DNA of 42,268 bases from Prolixibacteraceae bacterium UBA6029 (GCA_002429385.1 DIZL01000014.1:1-42268); one strand, 5' to 3'. Positions 24,852 through 33,175 are shown, counted from the first letter of the stretch. Notes: generated by a model from the letters alone, not told the origin. A program made the numbers and translations.

Positions 24852-25322
24852 ATGAGCGACTTAAAGAATCTCGGAAACGAAAGCAAATATCTGTTTGAAT
24901 ATTCCACGGAAATGCTGGAAAGCTTCGATAACAAGCATCCGGAGAACGACACGATGGTCAAATTCAATTGTCCCGAATTTACAAGCCTTTGCCCCATAAC
25001 CGGTCAGCCCGACTTTGCGACAATTTACCTTAGCTATATTCCCGATCAGAAGCTGGTCGAAAGCAAGAGCCTGAAGCTTTACCTCTTCAGCTTCCGCAAT
25101 CACGGAGCTTTTCATGAAGACTGCATGAACATCATCATGAAGGATCTCATTGCACTGATGGATCCCAAATACATCGAAGTATGGGGTAAATTCCTTCCAC
25201 GCGGTGGCCTCAGTATCGACCCTTACTGCAACTACGGCAAGCCTGGCACCAAATACGTTCAGATGGCCGATTACCGCATGATGAACCACGACCTCTATCC
25301 TGAGAAAGTAGATAACCGATAG
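24852..25322 (+). CDS. queF: NADPH-dependent preQ0 reductase QueF
   Basis: 156 residues, the short (YkvM-type) QueF that reduces preQ0 to preQ1. The nitrile-attacking Cys is in FTSLCPITGQPDFATI, and the QueF motif for NADPH binding is ESKSLKLYLFSFRNHGAFHE. The protein ends DLYPEKVDNR. It is the third gene of the riboswitch operon. The last 26 or so codons and 11 bp after the stop recur at 25961-26048, on the other side of a toxin-antitoxin module. Confidence 0.95.
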   Translation: MSDLKNLGNESKYLFEYSTEMLESFDNKHPENDTMVKFNCPEFTSLCPITGQPDFATIYLSYIPDQKLVESKSLKLYLFSFRNHGAFHEDCMNIIMKDLIALMDPKYIEVWGKFLPRGGLSIDPYCNYGKPGTKYVQMADYRMMNHDLYPEKVDNR

Positions 25323-25333
25323 AAAATGATATC
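25246..25333 (+). repeat. 88-bp direct repeat, copy 1 (queF 3' end)
   Basis: Aligns without gaps to 25961-26048 with 5 mismatches (83/88). All five mismatches are at third codon positions of queF, and four are silent. It bounds the toxin-antitoxin module on the left. Confidence 0.95.
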
Positions 25334-25358
25334 TTTATCATTAAGAATTGTATTTTTG
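25325..25358 (+). promoter_or_regulatory. Promoter and palindromic operator of the toxin-antitoxin pair
   Basis: A perfect 7-bp inverted repeat, AATGATA-TCTT-TATCATT, is at 25325-25342. TATTTTTG, an exact -7 match, is at 25351-25358, 17 bp before the antitoxin ATG. Such palindromes next to the promoter are the usual site of antitoxin autoregulation. Part of the palindrome lies inside the queF-tail repeat. Confidence 0.5.
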
Positions 25359-25374
25359 TATAAAAGTATTCCCT

Positions 25375-25590
25375 ATGAGAATTGTAACTGTAGAAATAAA
25401 AAATGATTTGGCTCTATCACTACTGCAAAATCTGGAAAGTATGCATATACTTCGGGTTATAGAGAATAAGCCTGCGCCGGAGAAAAAGAAACTCTCAGAA
25501 CGGTTCTCAGGATGTTTATCAAGTGAAAGGACTGATGAACTACAAAAAGAACTTACCCAAATGCGCAACGAATGGGAAAGAGATATTTGA
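25375..25590 (+). CDS. Probable antitoxin of a type II toxin-antitoxin pair
   Basis: 71 residues from the ATG at 25375 (MRIVTVEIKND). It has an N-terminal strand-helix segment followed by a charged, probably disordered C-terminal half (PAPEKKKLSERF...QKELTQMRNEWERDI) that would wrap the toxin. I cannot assign a named antitoxin family. The 19-nt overlap with the PIN gene, its size and the palindromic operator support the role. A TTG nine codons upstream lies inside the promoter and is rejected as a start. Confidence 0.7.
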   Translation: MRIVTVEIKNDLALSLLQNLESMHILRVIENKPAPEKKKLSERFSGCLSSERTDELQKELTQMRNEWERDI

Positions 25591-25949
25591 TTGACACCAA
25601 TGTGGTACTGGATTTTATGGGTAATAAATTTACCCCAATAGAAAGAAAGGCCATATCCCAAATTATTGATGATCAAATTAATCTTTCAGTCATTAATAAG
25701 ATTGAATTGCTTGGATTTTCGATGGTTGAGCAGGATTTGATTGATTTTGTAAATTGTGCCAATATCTATCCAATCGATGATGACATAGTTTCAAAAACCA
25801 TTGATGTTCGTCGCCAATATAAGATTAAACTCCCTGACGCTATTATCGCTGCTACTGCCCTTTTAAACACTTTCACCCTAATTACAGGCAATATCAAGGA
25901 TTTCAAGAATATTAAGGGACTCAAAATCATACATCCAGGTGATCTTTAG
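25572..25949 (+). CDS. PIN-domain ribonuclease toxin (VapC-like)
   Basis: 125 residues with the PIN-domain acidic residues: Asp in YLIDTNVVLDF, Glu in INKIELLGF, Asp in IKLPDAIIAATAL and a later acidic/Asn position in LITGNIKDF. VapC-type toxins cut tRNA or rRNA and are neutralised by the upstream antitoxin. Its start overlaps the antitoxin gene by 19 nt. It ends 11 bp before the second queF tail. The AT-rich base use differs from the GC-richer queF, consistent with separate origin. Confidence 0.88.
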   Translation: MGKRYLIDTNVVLDFMGNKFTPIERKAISQIIDDQINLSVINKIELLGFSMVEQDLIDFVNCANIYPIDDDIVSKTIDVRRQYKIKLPDAIIAATALLNTFTLITGNIKDFKNIKGLKIIHPGDL

Positions 25950-25960
25950 ATCTGGTCTCT

Positions 25961-26048
25961 GCACCAAATACGTCCAGATGGCCGAATACCGTATGATGAA
26001 CCACGACCTTTATCCGGAGAAAGTAGATAACCGATAGAAAATGATATC
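25961..26048 (+). pseudogene. Orphan queF 3' fragment (88-bp direct repeat, copy 2)
   Basis: It encodes the QueF C terminus (TKYVQMAEYRMMNHDLYPEK...) with its stop codon at 26035-26037, but no upstream queF sequence. The five differences from the real queF tail fall only at third codon positions, so this copy evolved as part of a working queF before it was cut off here. It bounds the toxin-antitoxin module on the right. Confidence 0.92.
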
Positions 26049-26085
26049 AGTTCATTAAAATCTGAAACTAAAAGGACGACAGAAG

Positions 26086-26147
26086 AAAGTCATTAGTCAT
26101 TGGGAAAGTAGCGCTTAACCTTTTCCCCAATGACTAATGACTTTTTT
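26086..26147. terminator. Strong hairpin with T-tract; copy 2 of the GTCATTAGTCATTGGG family
   Basis: 26086-26107 (AAAGTCATTAGTCATTGGGAAA) pairs with 26122-26144 with a single bulged G, followed by TTT. It could end transcripts from the toxin-antitoxin module. It is related to the hairpin at 22053-22149. Confidence 0.75.
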
Positions 26148-26199
26148 CGTTGTTCCTATCGATAATTTCCTCCCTCCAAAGTGCCTATCGGGCTGGGTC

Positions 26200-26360
26200 A
26201 ACCTGCCACCTTGTGTATACCTTGTGTGTACATTGAGTGTACCTTGTGTGTACCTTGTGTGTTCAGGAACATATAAGGTACACATATCCTACTCTTAATC
26301 TACTCTTAATTTACACACAAATACCCTCTCGGGTACAGGCCGTATACGAGCGGAACCCTG
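26200..26360 (-). repeat. Dispersed GTAC-rich repeat, copy B
   Basis: 26207-26245 is the exact reverse complement of 13279-13317 (39 of 39 bp), and the related flanks extend to about 26350. The gap 26148-26477 has no open frame of note. A purine-rich run (GAAAGAGGAAAGGGGGAAAGG) is near 26389-26415. Confidence 0.8.
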
Positions 26361-26477
26361 CTTAATGTTTCACAGCGTGGAAAGAAAAATGAAAGAGGAA
26401 AGGGGGAAAGGAAAAATATTCAGGATCGTAGCTAACCGGTTCCTGAATGGTTAAGGAATTACTATCATCGGTCAATT

Positions 26478-26906
26478 CTAGTGATATAACAGCACGAGCG
26501 GCGAAATAAGCAAAGTTACCACCTTATCGGCAGGTTTTGAAACTACGCCCATATTTGGGTAAGGTTTCACGTCGATGATCTCGATGACAAAGCCGGTTGT
26601 TTGTTTATCCATGGATTTTATTTCAGAATGTACCTCGAAGGTGGATTTGTTTGTATTGGCGGTCCACTCGCCTTTCAGGCTGACTTCACCCTGCCAGATG
26701 CATTCGACCCCAATCGGGCAACGCGAGTCGCTTATCTCACTGATTAGGATGGTGTAAAATCCATCTAAAGAGGTGTAAAGCTGATTAATCTGAAAAGTTG
26801 ATTCTTTTCCGAAGGTAAACGTTGGTTCCAGTACTGTTTTCTCGCAGCCCATTCCGGCGAGGAGGAGCAGGACCAAGACATATTTTAGTATAGCATGCAG
26901 TTTCAT
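26478..26906 (-). CDS. Small lipoprotein of unknown function
   Basis: 142 residues. The N terminus is a lipoprotein signal (KYVLVLLLLAGMGCEKT) with the acylated Cys in LAGMGC. The mature part is beta-rich. It contains ISDSRCPIGVECIWQGEVSL, a two-Cys motif of the form SRCPxGVxCxWxG that recurs in many small Bacteroidota lipoproteins of unknown role; the two Cys could form a disulfide. It stands alone, divergent from dusB. Confidence 0.78.
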   Translation of the reverse strand: MKLHAILKYVLVLLLLAGMGCEKTVLEPTFTFGKESTFQINQLYTSLDGFYTILISEISDSRCPIGVECIWQGEVSLKGEWTANTNKSTFEVHSEIKSMDKQTTGFVIEIIDVKPYPNMGVVSKPADKVVTLLISPLVLLYH

Positions 26907-27030
26907 AGAAGGATGGTTTATATTTGTTTAGACGGCAGAACAGGCTTTGGGGTTGCGTCAGGCAAATGGATATATAATTGAACCTTTTCCAGTGAAACTG
27001 TTTCAGAAATGAGATTAAAAACCAAGGCGC

Positions 27031-27062
27031 TTTGTCAGTTTGATGCATTGTTACTTACTTTG
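27031..27062 (+). promoter_or_regulatory. Promoter of dusB
   Basis: TTTG at 27031-27034 and TTACTTTG at 27055-27062 (one mismatch to TAnnTTTG) are 20 bp apart. Transcription from near 27069 would exclude the ATG at 27009 and favour the GTG at 27096. Confidence 0.45.
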
Positions 27063-27095
27063 CAGGGAATTTCAAACCTTGAAAAAGTAAAGACT

Positions 27096-28109
27096 GTGAA
27101 GATCGGTAATATAGAACTTGGGGAGATGCCGCTGTTTCTGGCGCCAATGGAGGACGTAACCTATAAGTCGTTCAGGTACATGTGTAAAAAGTACGGCGCC
27201 GACGTGATGTACACCGAGTTCGTTTCGTCAGAAGCGCTGATTCGCGACATTCAGCAGACCAAGGAAAAAATGACCTTGTTCGATTTCGACCGGCCGGTAG
27301 CCATACAGATTTACGGACACGATATCGATTCGATGGTTGAGGCGGCCAGGGTTGCAGAGGAATGTCAACCCGATTTCATTGATATCAATTATGGCTGCCC
27401 GATGAAGAAGATCATTCGCCATGGGGCCGGAGCAGGCCTGTTGCTCGATCCCGGGAAGATGCAGCGCATGACCGAGGCAATTGTGAAGGCTGTGAAACTG
27501 CCCGTCACAGCCAAGACGCGGTTGGGTTGGGATGAGCACACCAAGATAATAGTCGATGTGGCTGAACGGATGCAGGATGCGGGTGTGGCTGCCCTGGCAA
27601 TTCATGGACGGACACGCAGCCAGCTCTATAGCGGCGAGGCAGACTGGTCTTTGATTGCAGATGTGAAAAATAATCCACGGATGACCATCCCTATTATCGG
27701 GAACGGAGACATTAACGGTCCTGAGAAAGCTAAGGCTTTTTTAGATCAGACGGGTGTTGACGGACTGATGATTGGCCGGGGCTCGATAGGACGGCCATGG
27801 ATTTTCAGGGAAGTGAAACATTACCTGGAAACTGGTGAATTGCTGCCCGCGCCCACGGTTGCCGATGTGGTTCAGAATGTACGCGATCAGCTGAACATGT
27901 CGATTGAATGGAAGGACAACGTGCGCAGCGGTATCCTGATGATGCGCAGGCATTTTGCCAAATATTTCCCTACCCTTCCCAATTTCCGCGAGCATCGTAT
28001 CCGTCTGCTTCGGGCCGAAACCCTCGAATCGGTCCAGGAGGAATTAGACCTGATCGAAATGGAGTACGGACATTTTCGGGTCGATTATTGTAATGTTAGT
28101 CTGAAGTAA
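27096..28109 (+). CDS. dusB: tRNA-dihydrouridine synthase DusB
   Basis: FMN enzyme that reduces uridine to dihydrouridine in the tRNA D-loop. The TIM-barrel domain opens with IGNIELGEMPLFLAPMEDVT. The proton-donor Cys is in DINYGCPMKKIIRHGAGAGLL, and FMN-phosphate contacts are in IPIIGNGDINGPEKA and GLMIGRGSIGRPW. A helical C-terminal RNA-binding domain follows (IRSG-like MRRHFAKYFPTLPNFREHR). The frame is open from an ATG at 27009, but the GTG at 27096 starts at the family's usual N terminus and fits the promoter, giving 337 residues. Confidence 0.93.
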   Translation: MKIGNIELGEMPLFLAPMEDVTYKSFRYMCKKYGADVMYTEFVSSEALIRDIQQTKEKMTLFDFDRPVAIQIYGHDIDSMVEAARVAEECQPDFIDINYGCPMKKIIRHGAGAGLLLDPGKMQRMTEAIVKAVKLPVTAKTRLGWDEHTKIIVDVAERMQDAGVAALAIHGRTRSQLYSGEADWSLIADVKNNPRMTIPIIGNGDINGPEKAKAFLDQTGVDGLMIGRGSIGRPWIFREVKHYLETGELLPAPTVADVVQNVRDQLNMSIEWKDNVRSGILMMRRHFAKYFPTLPNFREHRIRLLRAETLESVQEELDLIEMEYGHFRVDYCNVSLK

Positions 28110-28236
28110 GATTTGGGATACATAAATATTCCGATTATTGTTCTCTTTTGGGAATAATTATGTAATTTTATAAATCCTTTTGCTACCAATTGTTACGGAT
28201 AGTCGGTTTGAAAAGCATTACTTGTAACTTTGATTA

Positions 28237-28857
28237 ATGATTTATAAAAAAACCATAAAGTATAATATACTCTTGACTCTAATCCTTGCAGTGATAGCTT
28301 CATTCACTGTCTATACGGCTTATGGATTCTCAATCTTTCATCAGTCAAAATACACGATTAAAAATGATCGGCAAATTGTAGATATTACACTCCGGCAAAA
28401 AGGAAAAGCTGATTTTATACTCCATGCGGATGTATATGAGGATCATAAATTTGCCTTCAACAATACCTGGCCATTGCCTTATATGGTTTTCCGGCTTGAT
28501 ACAGGAGATGTGAATAATGATCATTCGACCGATATTTTGGTAGGAGTGATTAAATCTACGCGATTTGACTCCATATCGCGGAAGAGGCTTTTCATTTTTA
28601 AGCTATTTGAAGGCTATATCCGACCTTTGTGGCTTGGTTCGAGAGTGTCGCAACCACTCGTCGATTTCAAGTACTATAAAACGAAAAAAGAAGGTGTTGT
28701 TCGGACCATTGAACTTGAAAAAGATCAGTTGTTTTTGATCGCTGAATATCGCTGGAATGGCTTTGGTCTGGGATTTATTCATTATCTTGCAAGGGAGAAA
28801 ACATACTGTCAAGCAACTAAAATTCTTAATACGATAGATTATGAGATCACTGATTAA
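28237..28857 (+). CDS. Membrane-anchored protein with an FG-GAP/calcium-binding-like segment
   Basis: 206 residues. An N-terminal signal anchor (YNILLTLILAVIASFTVYTAYG) is followed by a predicted beta-rich extracytoplasmic domain. RLDTGDVNNDHSTDILVGV has the DxxxDxxxD spacing of FG-GAP/VCBS calcium-binding loops. I do not recognise the exact family. It is the first gene of a tightly packed three-gene operon and overlaps the next gene by 17 nt. TAACTTTG, an exact -7 match, lies only 4 bp before this ATG (28225-28232); if it is used, the mRNA would be nearly leaderless or start downstream. Confidence 0.65.
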   Translation: MIYKKTIKYNILLTLILAVIASFTVYTAYGFSIFHQSKYTIKNDRQIVDITLRQKGKADFILHADVYEDHKFAFNNTWPLPYMVFRLDTGDVNNDHSTDILVGVIKSTRFDSISRKRLFIFKLFEGYIRPLWLGSRVSQPLVDFKYYKTKKEGVVRTIELEKDQLFLIAEYRWNGFGLGFIHYLAREKTYCQATKILNTIDYEITD

Positions 28858-31291
28858 TGTTCTGTTAATTGAATTAATAATCCTAGGGTTATTTAATCGC
28901 GAATGTTCCGCTGCAAATCAATCAGGGGCAACGGCTGTCCCTAAAATCGCTTTAGCTAAAGATACATTTTCTATACCTGAAGCATTAACCGGTGATTCTA
29001 TTTTTAATTTAAATCTTAATCAGGATCTATCAGGGAAAACAGTGTCTGAGCTAAGGATTTTAAGAAGTTCGGTTTATGCCCGACATGGCTATTGTTTTAT
29101 GGAAGCCGATCTGCGCGGTTATTTCACATCACATGCAAAGTGGTATGTTACCCTGATGGAGAAACAATTCTATAAACATGAAGCCGATTCAGGTGGAGTA
29201 CTTAATTCCTGGCTAAGCCTTACGTTGGAAGAGAAAAGCTTTGTTGACAAAACGCTGAAGTTTGAAAAGGAAAAATTAAAAGGGAACTATAAAGATGAAA
29301 AAGGTCAGAATCTGGCTAACCTGAACCATGTTGTTAATCTCTTTCAATTTGAGAAATTACCTGGTGAATTTCTGCATCAGCTGGACCAGAACAATTTTAC
29401 AATCATTCCGAGCAGCAAAATACAATTGTTTCATGGTTACGAGGAGAATGATTATATGCAGATCCCTAATTTTGTTACGACCGACCTTTATTTGCAGCTT
29501 TTTCATATGTACTTCTCTTATTTAATGAAGTCCATAGAAACAGATAAGCTTATACCTATCGTTAGCAGTTTGACCCAGGGGATTGCAAAGGAGTGTAATC
29601 AAATAGCCGGTTCAACAAAAGACAATCATTTAAAGGAAATTGCTGAATATGGTGCTGTATATGCGGCTGTTCCAAATTACCTTCTTACAGGCAACGAACA
29701 AAAGATTCCTGCAAATTATACAAAAGATTTTACTGCTGAAATCGAAAGAATAAATTCGGCTGTAGATGCACCTTCAAAGTTTCTGGAATATCCCATTATC
29801 TATTTCCCTTATAGTCTCTTTAAACCAAGGGGCAACTATACCCGAACAGCTGAATTGTCAAAATATTTCAAGGCCATGATGTGGCTTCAACTTGTTCCCC
29901 TCTGCCGGGATGATAAACTACAACTTACCAAAGCAGTTTTTCTGGCCTATGTCTTAAATACTGGCAAAGGTTCGGATACAGTTCCTTTATCAACCTTATA
30001 CCGAAATCTATTCGAGCCGATCTCATTTATTATTGGTGAACCTGATAATCTGTCTATTCTGGATATTGCTGATTTTCTTAAAAAAGAGGGTGTACAAAGC
30101 GCCGAGGAAGCCATTAACGACAAGACACTGGCAAAGGTTGATGAATACCTGAATAAGATTAAGGAAGCGAAGAACCAAATAAAACCTAAAATACAATTGA
30201 CTTGTACAGATAAAATAAATCTTATGCCACAACGGTACCTGGCTGATAATGAGATTCTGCAGGAATTAGTTGATGTGAACAAAAATGCGAAACGGGCCTA
30301 TCCGAAAGGTCTTGATATATTCGCTGCTTTTGGTGTCAAATCGGCTGAGAATATATTAACGAATACCTATCAGGAAGGTAAACAGTGGGATAAGTACACG
30401 GAAAAATTGGATTCGCTAAAGGAGAAATTTAGTACTTACGATAAATGGAATAATGCGGTCTATAATAAATGGCTCGAATGTTTATTGACCTTAAACTCAA
30501 AGGACAAGGATTATCCTTCGTTCATGCAAACAGAAGCCTGGGGTAAGAAGAATTTAAATACGGCTTTAGCTTCATGGGCTGAACTTAAACACGATGCTAT
30601 TTTATATGGGGAGCAACCTATGGCTGCTGAATGTGGGGGTGGAGGCCCGCCAGATCCAATAGTGGTTCAATATGTGGAGCCCAATGTAAGGTTCTGGAAG
30701 AAAATAATTGAACTGATTGAGCTTACGGATCAGATGCTTGAACGCAACCAGCTTTATACGGATGATATACGCTCAAAAACAAATAGTATAAAGGAACAGG
30801 CAGAATTTTTACTTTCTGCATCTGAACGGGAATTGAAGGGTGAACAGTTGAAAGAACAAGAATATTGGACCATAAAGGCCATTGGCGCAAGTTTTGAATA
30901 TCTGACCTTGTCAATAGTTGAACCTAAAAAAGAGTTACAACATTGGGAGGATGTAAATGGGCCGGACAAGTCGGTAGCAGTTGTTGCAGATGTTTATACC
31001 CGCAATGTCCCTTATTGCCCTAAAGATGGGATACTGCATGTTGCAACTGGTAAGGTAAATGACATTTATGCTGTAGTCAATATTGGAGGTTATCTGTATT
31101 TAACCAAGGGAGCAACATTCAGTTATTTCGAATTTGTTCGTCCAAATGTTCGTTTAACTGATGAGCAGTGGCAGGAAATACTTGAAATGAAAGAAACTCC
31201 GGCATATCCTGTCTGGATGCTTGACATTATGTATCAGGACCCCAACAAGCCAAAGGTGGATGAAAAGATTTTTTACAGTTCAGGATGTTAA
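28841..31291 (+). CDS. YARHG-DUF3160 domain protein, secreted
   Basis: 816 residues. A signal peptide (INVLLIELIILGLFNRECSA) is followed at about residues 65-125 by a YARHG domain: LRILRSSVYARHGYCFMEADLRGYF...WY. This is a Bacteroidota/Firmicutes extracellular domain of unknown role. The bulk (about 170-780) matches DUF3160, with NFVTTDLYLQLFHMYFSYLM near its start and PDPIVVQYVEPNVRFWKKI and VNIGGYLYLTKGATFSYFEF near its end. The function is unknown; a cell-envelope role is inferred from the signal peptide and the CapA-like neighbour. It overlaps the upstream gene by 17 nt and the downstream gene by 7 nt, so the three are translated from one mRNA. Confidence 0.85.
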   Translation: MRSLINVLLIELIILGLFNRECSAANQSGATAVPKIALAKDTFSIPEALTGDSIFNLNLNQDLSGKTVSELRILRSSVYARHGYCFMEADLRGYFTSHAKWYVTLMEKQFYKHEADSGGVLNSWLSLTLEEKSFVDKTLKFEKEKLKGNYKDEKGQNLANLNHVVNLFQFEKLPGEFLHQLDQNNFTIIPSSKIQLFHGYEENDYMQIPNFVTTDLYLQLFHMYFSYLMKSIETDKLIPIVSSLTQGIAKECNQIAGSTKDNHLKEIAEYGAVYAAVPNYLLTGNEQKIPANYTKDFTAEIERINSAVDAPSKFLEYPIIYFPYSLFKPRGNYTRTAELSKYFKAMMWLQLVPLCRDDKLQLTKAVFLAYVLNTGKGSDTVPLSTLYRNLFEPISFIIGEPDNLSILDIADFLKKEGVQSAEEAINDKTLAKVDEYLNKIKEAKNQIKPKIQLTCTDKINLMPQRYLADNEILQELVDVNKNAKRAYPKGLDIFAAFGVKSAENILTNTYQEGKQWDKYTEKLDSLKEKFSTYDKWNNAVYNKWLECLLTLNSKDKDYPSFMQTEAWGKKNLNTALASWAELKHDAILYGEQPMAAECGGGGPPDPIVVQYVEPNVRFWKKIIELIELTDQMLERNQLYTDDIRSKTNSIKEQAEFLLSASERELKGEQLKEQEYWTIKAIGASFEYLTLSIVEPKKELQHWEDVNGPDKSVAVVADVYTRNVPYCPKDGILHVATGKVNDIYAVVNIGGYLYLTKGATFSYFEFVRPNVRLTDEQWQEILEMKETPAYPVWMLDIMYQDPNKPKVDEKIFYSSGC

Positions 31292-32223
31292 GGAGCTCGG
31301 TTTTTGTTTGCTTATTTATTGGTGTTTTGTCTTTTTACAACTGTAATGGAAAAGATAAGGATACCCTTAATATATGCTTTACGGGTGATTTATTGTTAGA
31401 CCGAGGCGTTCGGCAAAGAATTGAAAATACTGATATTGATTTGTTGTTTTCAAATGTTTCGCCGCTTTTCCATCGTTCGGATGCAGTAGTTGCAAATCTG
31501 GAGTGCCCTGTTACGGAACATTATGCTCCAATAAACAAGCATTTTATTTTCAGGGGTGAACCCAAATGGCTTTTTTCATTAAAGAAAGCGGGGATTACAC
31601 ATTTGGCCATGGCGAATAACCATACTTACGACCAGGGTCGGGAGGGTATGATCGATACGTATAAACAAATTACCGACCACAAACTAATCCCCATTGGGTT
31701 TGGGTTTAATCATGCCGATGCGTGTCTGCCGGTTCTTATTGAAAAGGGGAAGGTGAAAGTTGCAATATTTAATTCTGTCTTTTTACCCCTGGAGAATTTT
31801 CCTTTCCTGCCAGACAAACCCTGTATTTGTCAGGCAAGCCCGACTGACCTGGCAAATGCGATTGCAGCTTATAAAATGAAATACCCTGGAACTTTTGTAA
31901 TTGTTCTGTTGCATTGGGGTTATGAATATCAAAAAGTGCCGGAGACAAGTCAACGGGCCGAAGCTATCCGATTAATTGAATCAGGCGCCGACGCGATTAT
32001 AGGGCATCATCCGCATGTCATACAAACGATAGAATATTTTAATCATAAACCTGTCATCTACAGCCTTGGTAATTTTGTTTTTGACCCCAAAAGAGAAGAG
32101 GCGACAAAAGGGTTATTGGTGAGGCTTTCTGTTTTCAGAGACAAAGCATCATTGGTCGGGGAGGAAATCAACATAAAGGATTGCATTCCAACAATCGTGA
32201 AAGAGTATTTAATCAAAGAATAG
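31285..32223 (+). CDS. CapA-family (PGA_cap) metallophosphatase-like protein
   Basis: 312 residues. An N-terminal hydrophobic segment is followed by a Cys (FYNCNGKDK) that may be a non-standard lipobox. The calcineurin-like fold of the CapA/PgsA family is then clear: ICFTGDLLLDRGV (metal Asp), VVANLECPVTEH (Asn-Glu), ITHLAMANNHTYDQGREGM (Asn-His), VIVLLHWGYEYQ (His) and DAIIGHHPHVIQTIEYF (His-His). CapA proteins take part in poly-gamma-glutamate or capsule production, but no other capsule genes adjoin. It is the last gene of the operon with the FG-GAP-like and YARHG-DUF3160 proteins. Confidence 0.88.
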   Translation: MLRSSVFVCLFIGVLSFYNCNGKDKDTLNICFTGDLLLDRGVRQRIENTDIDLLFSNVSPLFHRSDAVVANLECPVTEHYAPINKHFIFRGEPKWLFSLKKAGITHLAMANNHTYDQGREGMIDTYKQITDHKLIPIGFGFNHADACLPVLIEKGKVKVAIFNSVFLPLENFPFLPDKPCICQASPTDLANAIAAYKMKYPGTFVIVLLHWGYEYQKVPETSQRAEAIRLIESGADAIIGHHPHVIQTIEYFNHKPVIYSLGNFVFDPKREEATKGLLVRLSVFRDKASLVGEEINIKDCIPTIVKEYLIKE

Positions 32224-32302
32224 TCTACTGAAATCTTTTGTTTAAGGAGTTGCACTGTCCATTCATTCTTATACTTTTAAGGTTTGATTTATACCCCAGG
32301 AT

Positions 32303-33058
32303 ATGGAATTGCTCTCGTCTCTGCATATTAACCTCCTCGAATGGACCATCATTCTGCTGTGTGGAATGCTGATCGGCATGTCGAAAGTAGGCGTTCCGGG
32401 GGTTTCGATGATTGTGGTACCTGCCCTGGCCTTTATCTTCGGCGCAAAACAATCTACGGGTGTACTGCTTCCCATACTAATGATGGCCGATATATTCGGT
32501 GTGGCCTATTACCGCCGTCATGCCAACTGGCATCACCTGATCAAGGTGTTGCCCTGGGCCGTGGTAGGTCTTCTGATCGCCTTGTGGATTGGAAAGATCG
32601 TGAATGATGTACAGTTTAAAAACCTGATTGCCATTCTGGTATTCCTCAGCATTGGGCTGATGTTATGGCAGGACAAGCGAAAGGGATTAAACCTTTTCCC
32701 TGATAAGTGGTGGTTTGCCGCCTCCATGGGCATCTTAGGAGGTTTTGCGACCATGATCGGCAATGTGGCCGGTCCTGTTTTTGCCATTTACCTGCTGGCC
32801 ATGCACCTTCCCAAAAACAGTTTCATCGGCACAGGGGCATGGTTCTTTATGATTATTAACTTCAGCAAATTCCCCCTTCAGCTGTTTGTCTGGAACAATA
32901 TTAGCCTTGAAACACTGACAATCGACCTGGTGACTTTACCTGCCATTGCAGTGGGCGCCATCGTGGGATTTAAAGTGGTAAAAATAATTCCTGAACATAC
33001 TTACCGCGGATTCGTTATTGTTATCACTGTTATTTCTGCATTCTTATTATTGCTGTAA
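32303..33058 (+). CDS. TauE/SafE family sulfite/anion exporter
   Basis: 251 residues with about eight membrane helices in two related halves. The first half has IILLCGMLIGMSKVGVPGVSM and VVPALAFIFGAKQSTGVLLP; the second has GGFATMIGNVAGPVFAIYLL, which is the TauE/SafE signature region. Members export sulfite, sulfoacetate or other sulfur/organic anions; the substrate here is not fixed by context. It is monocistronic, 80 bp after the CapA-like gene. Confidence 0.9.
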   Translation: MELLSSLHINLLEWTIILLCGMLIGMSKVGVPGVSMIVVPALAFIFGAKQSTGVLLPILMMADIFGVAYYRRHANWHHLIKVLPWAVVGLLIALWIGKIVNDVQFKNLIAILVFLSIGLMLWQDKRKGLNLFPDKWWFAASMGILGGFATMIGNVAGPVFAIYLLAMHLPKNSFIGTGAWFFMIINFSKFPLQLFVWNNISLETLTIDLVTLPAIAVGAIVGFKVVKIIPEHTYRGFVIVITVISAFLLLL

Positions 33059-33061
33059 GAT

Positions 33062-33175
33062 GGCAGGGAACAGGGAGCATGGGGCAAGGAGCAAGGAGCA
33101 AGGGGCAAGGGGCAGGGAGCATGGGGCAGGGAGAACGGAGACGGGAGACCGAAGAAGGGAGAAGGGAGAGAAGAT
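33062..33175 (+). repeat. Purine-rich degenerate repeat of GGGAGCA/GGGGCAA words
   Basis: About 14 heptamer-like words (GGGAACA, GGGAGCA, TGGGGCA, AGGAGCA, AGGGGCA, GGAGACG...) run without interruption on the + strand, directly after the exporter gene. The same word type appears at the 3' end of queC. No open frame here is credible; the words simply keep frames open by lacking stops. Confidence 0.75.

Noticed and set aside
25246..26048. Simple transposition target-site duplication around the toxin-antitoxin genes
   Set aside because: 88 bp is far too long for a normal target duplication and the copies differ only at codon third positions, which indicates separate coding histories.
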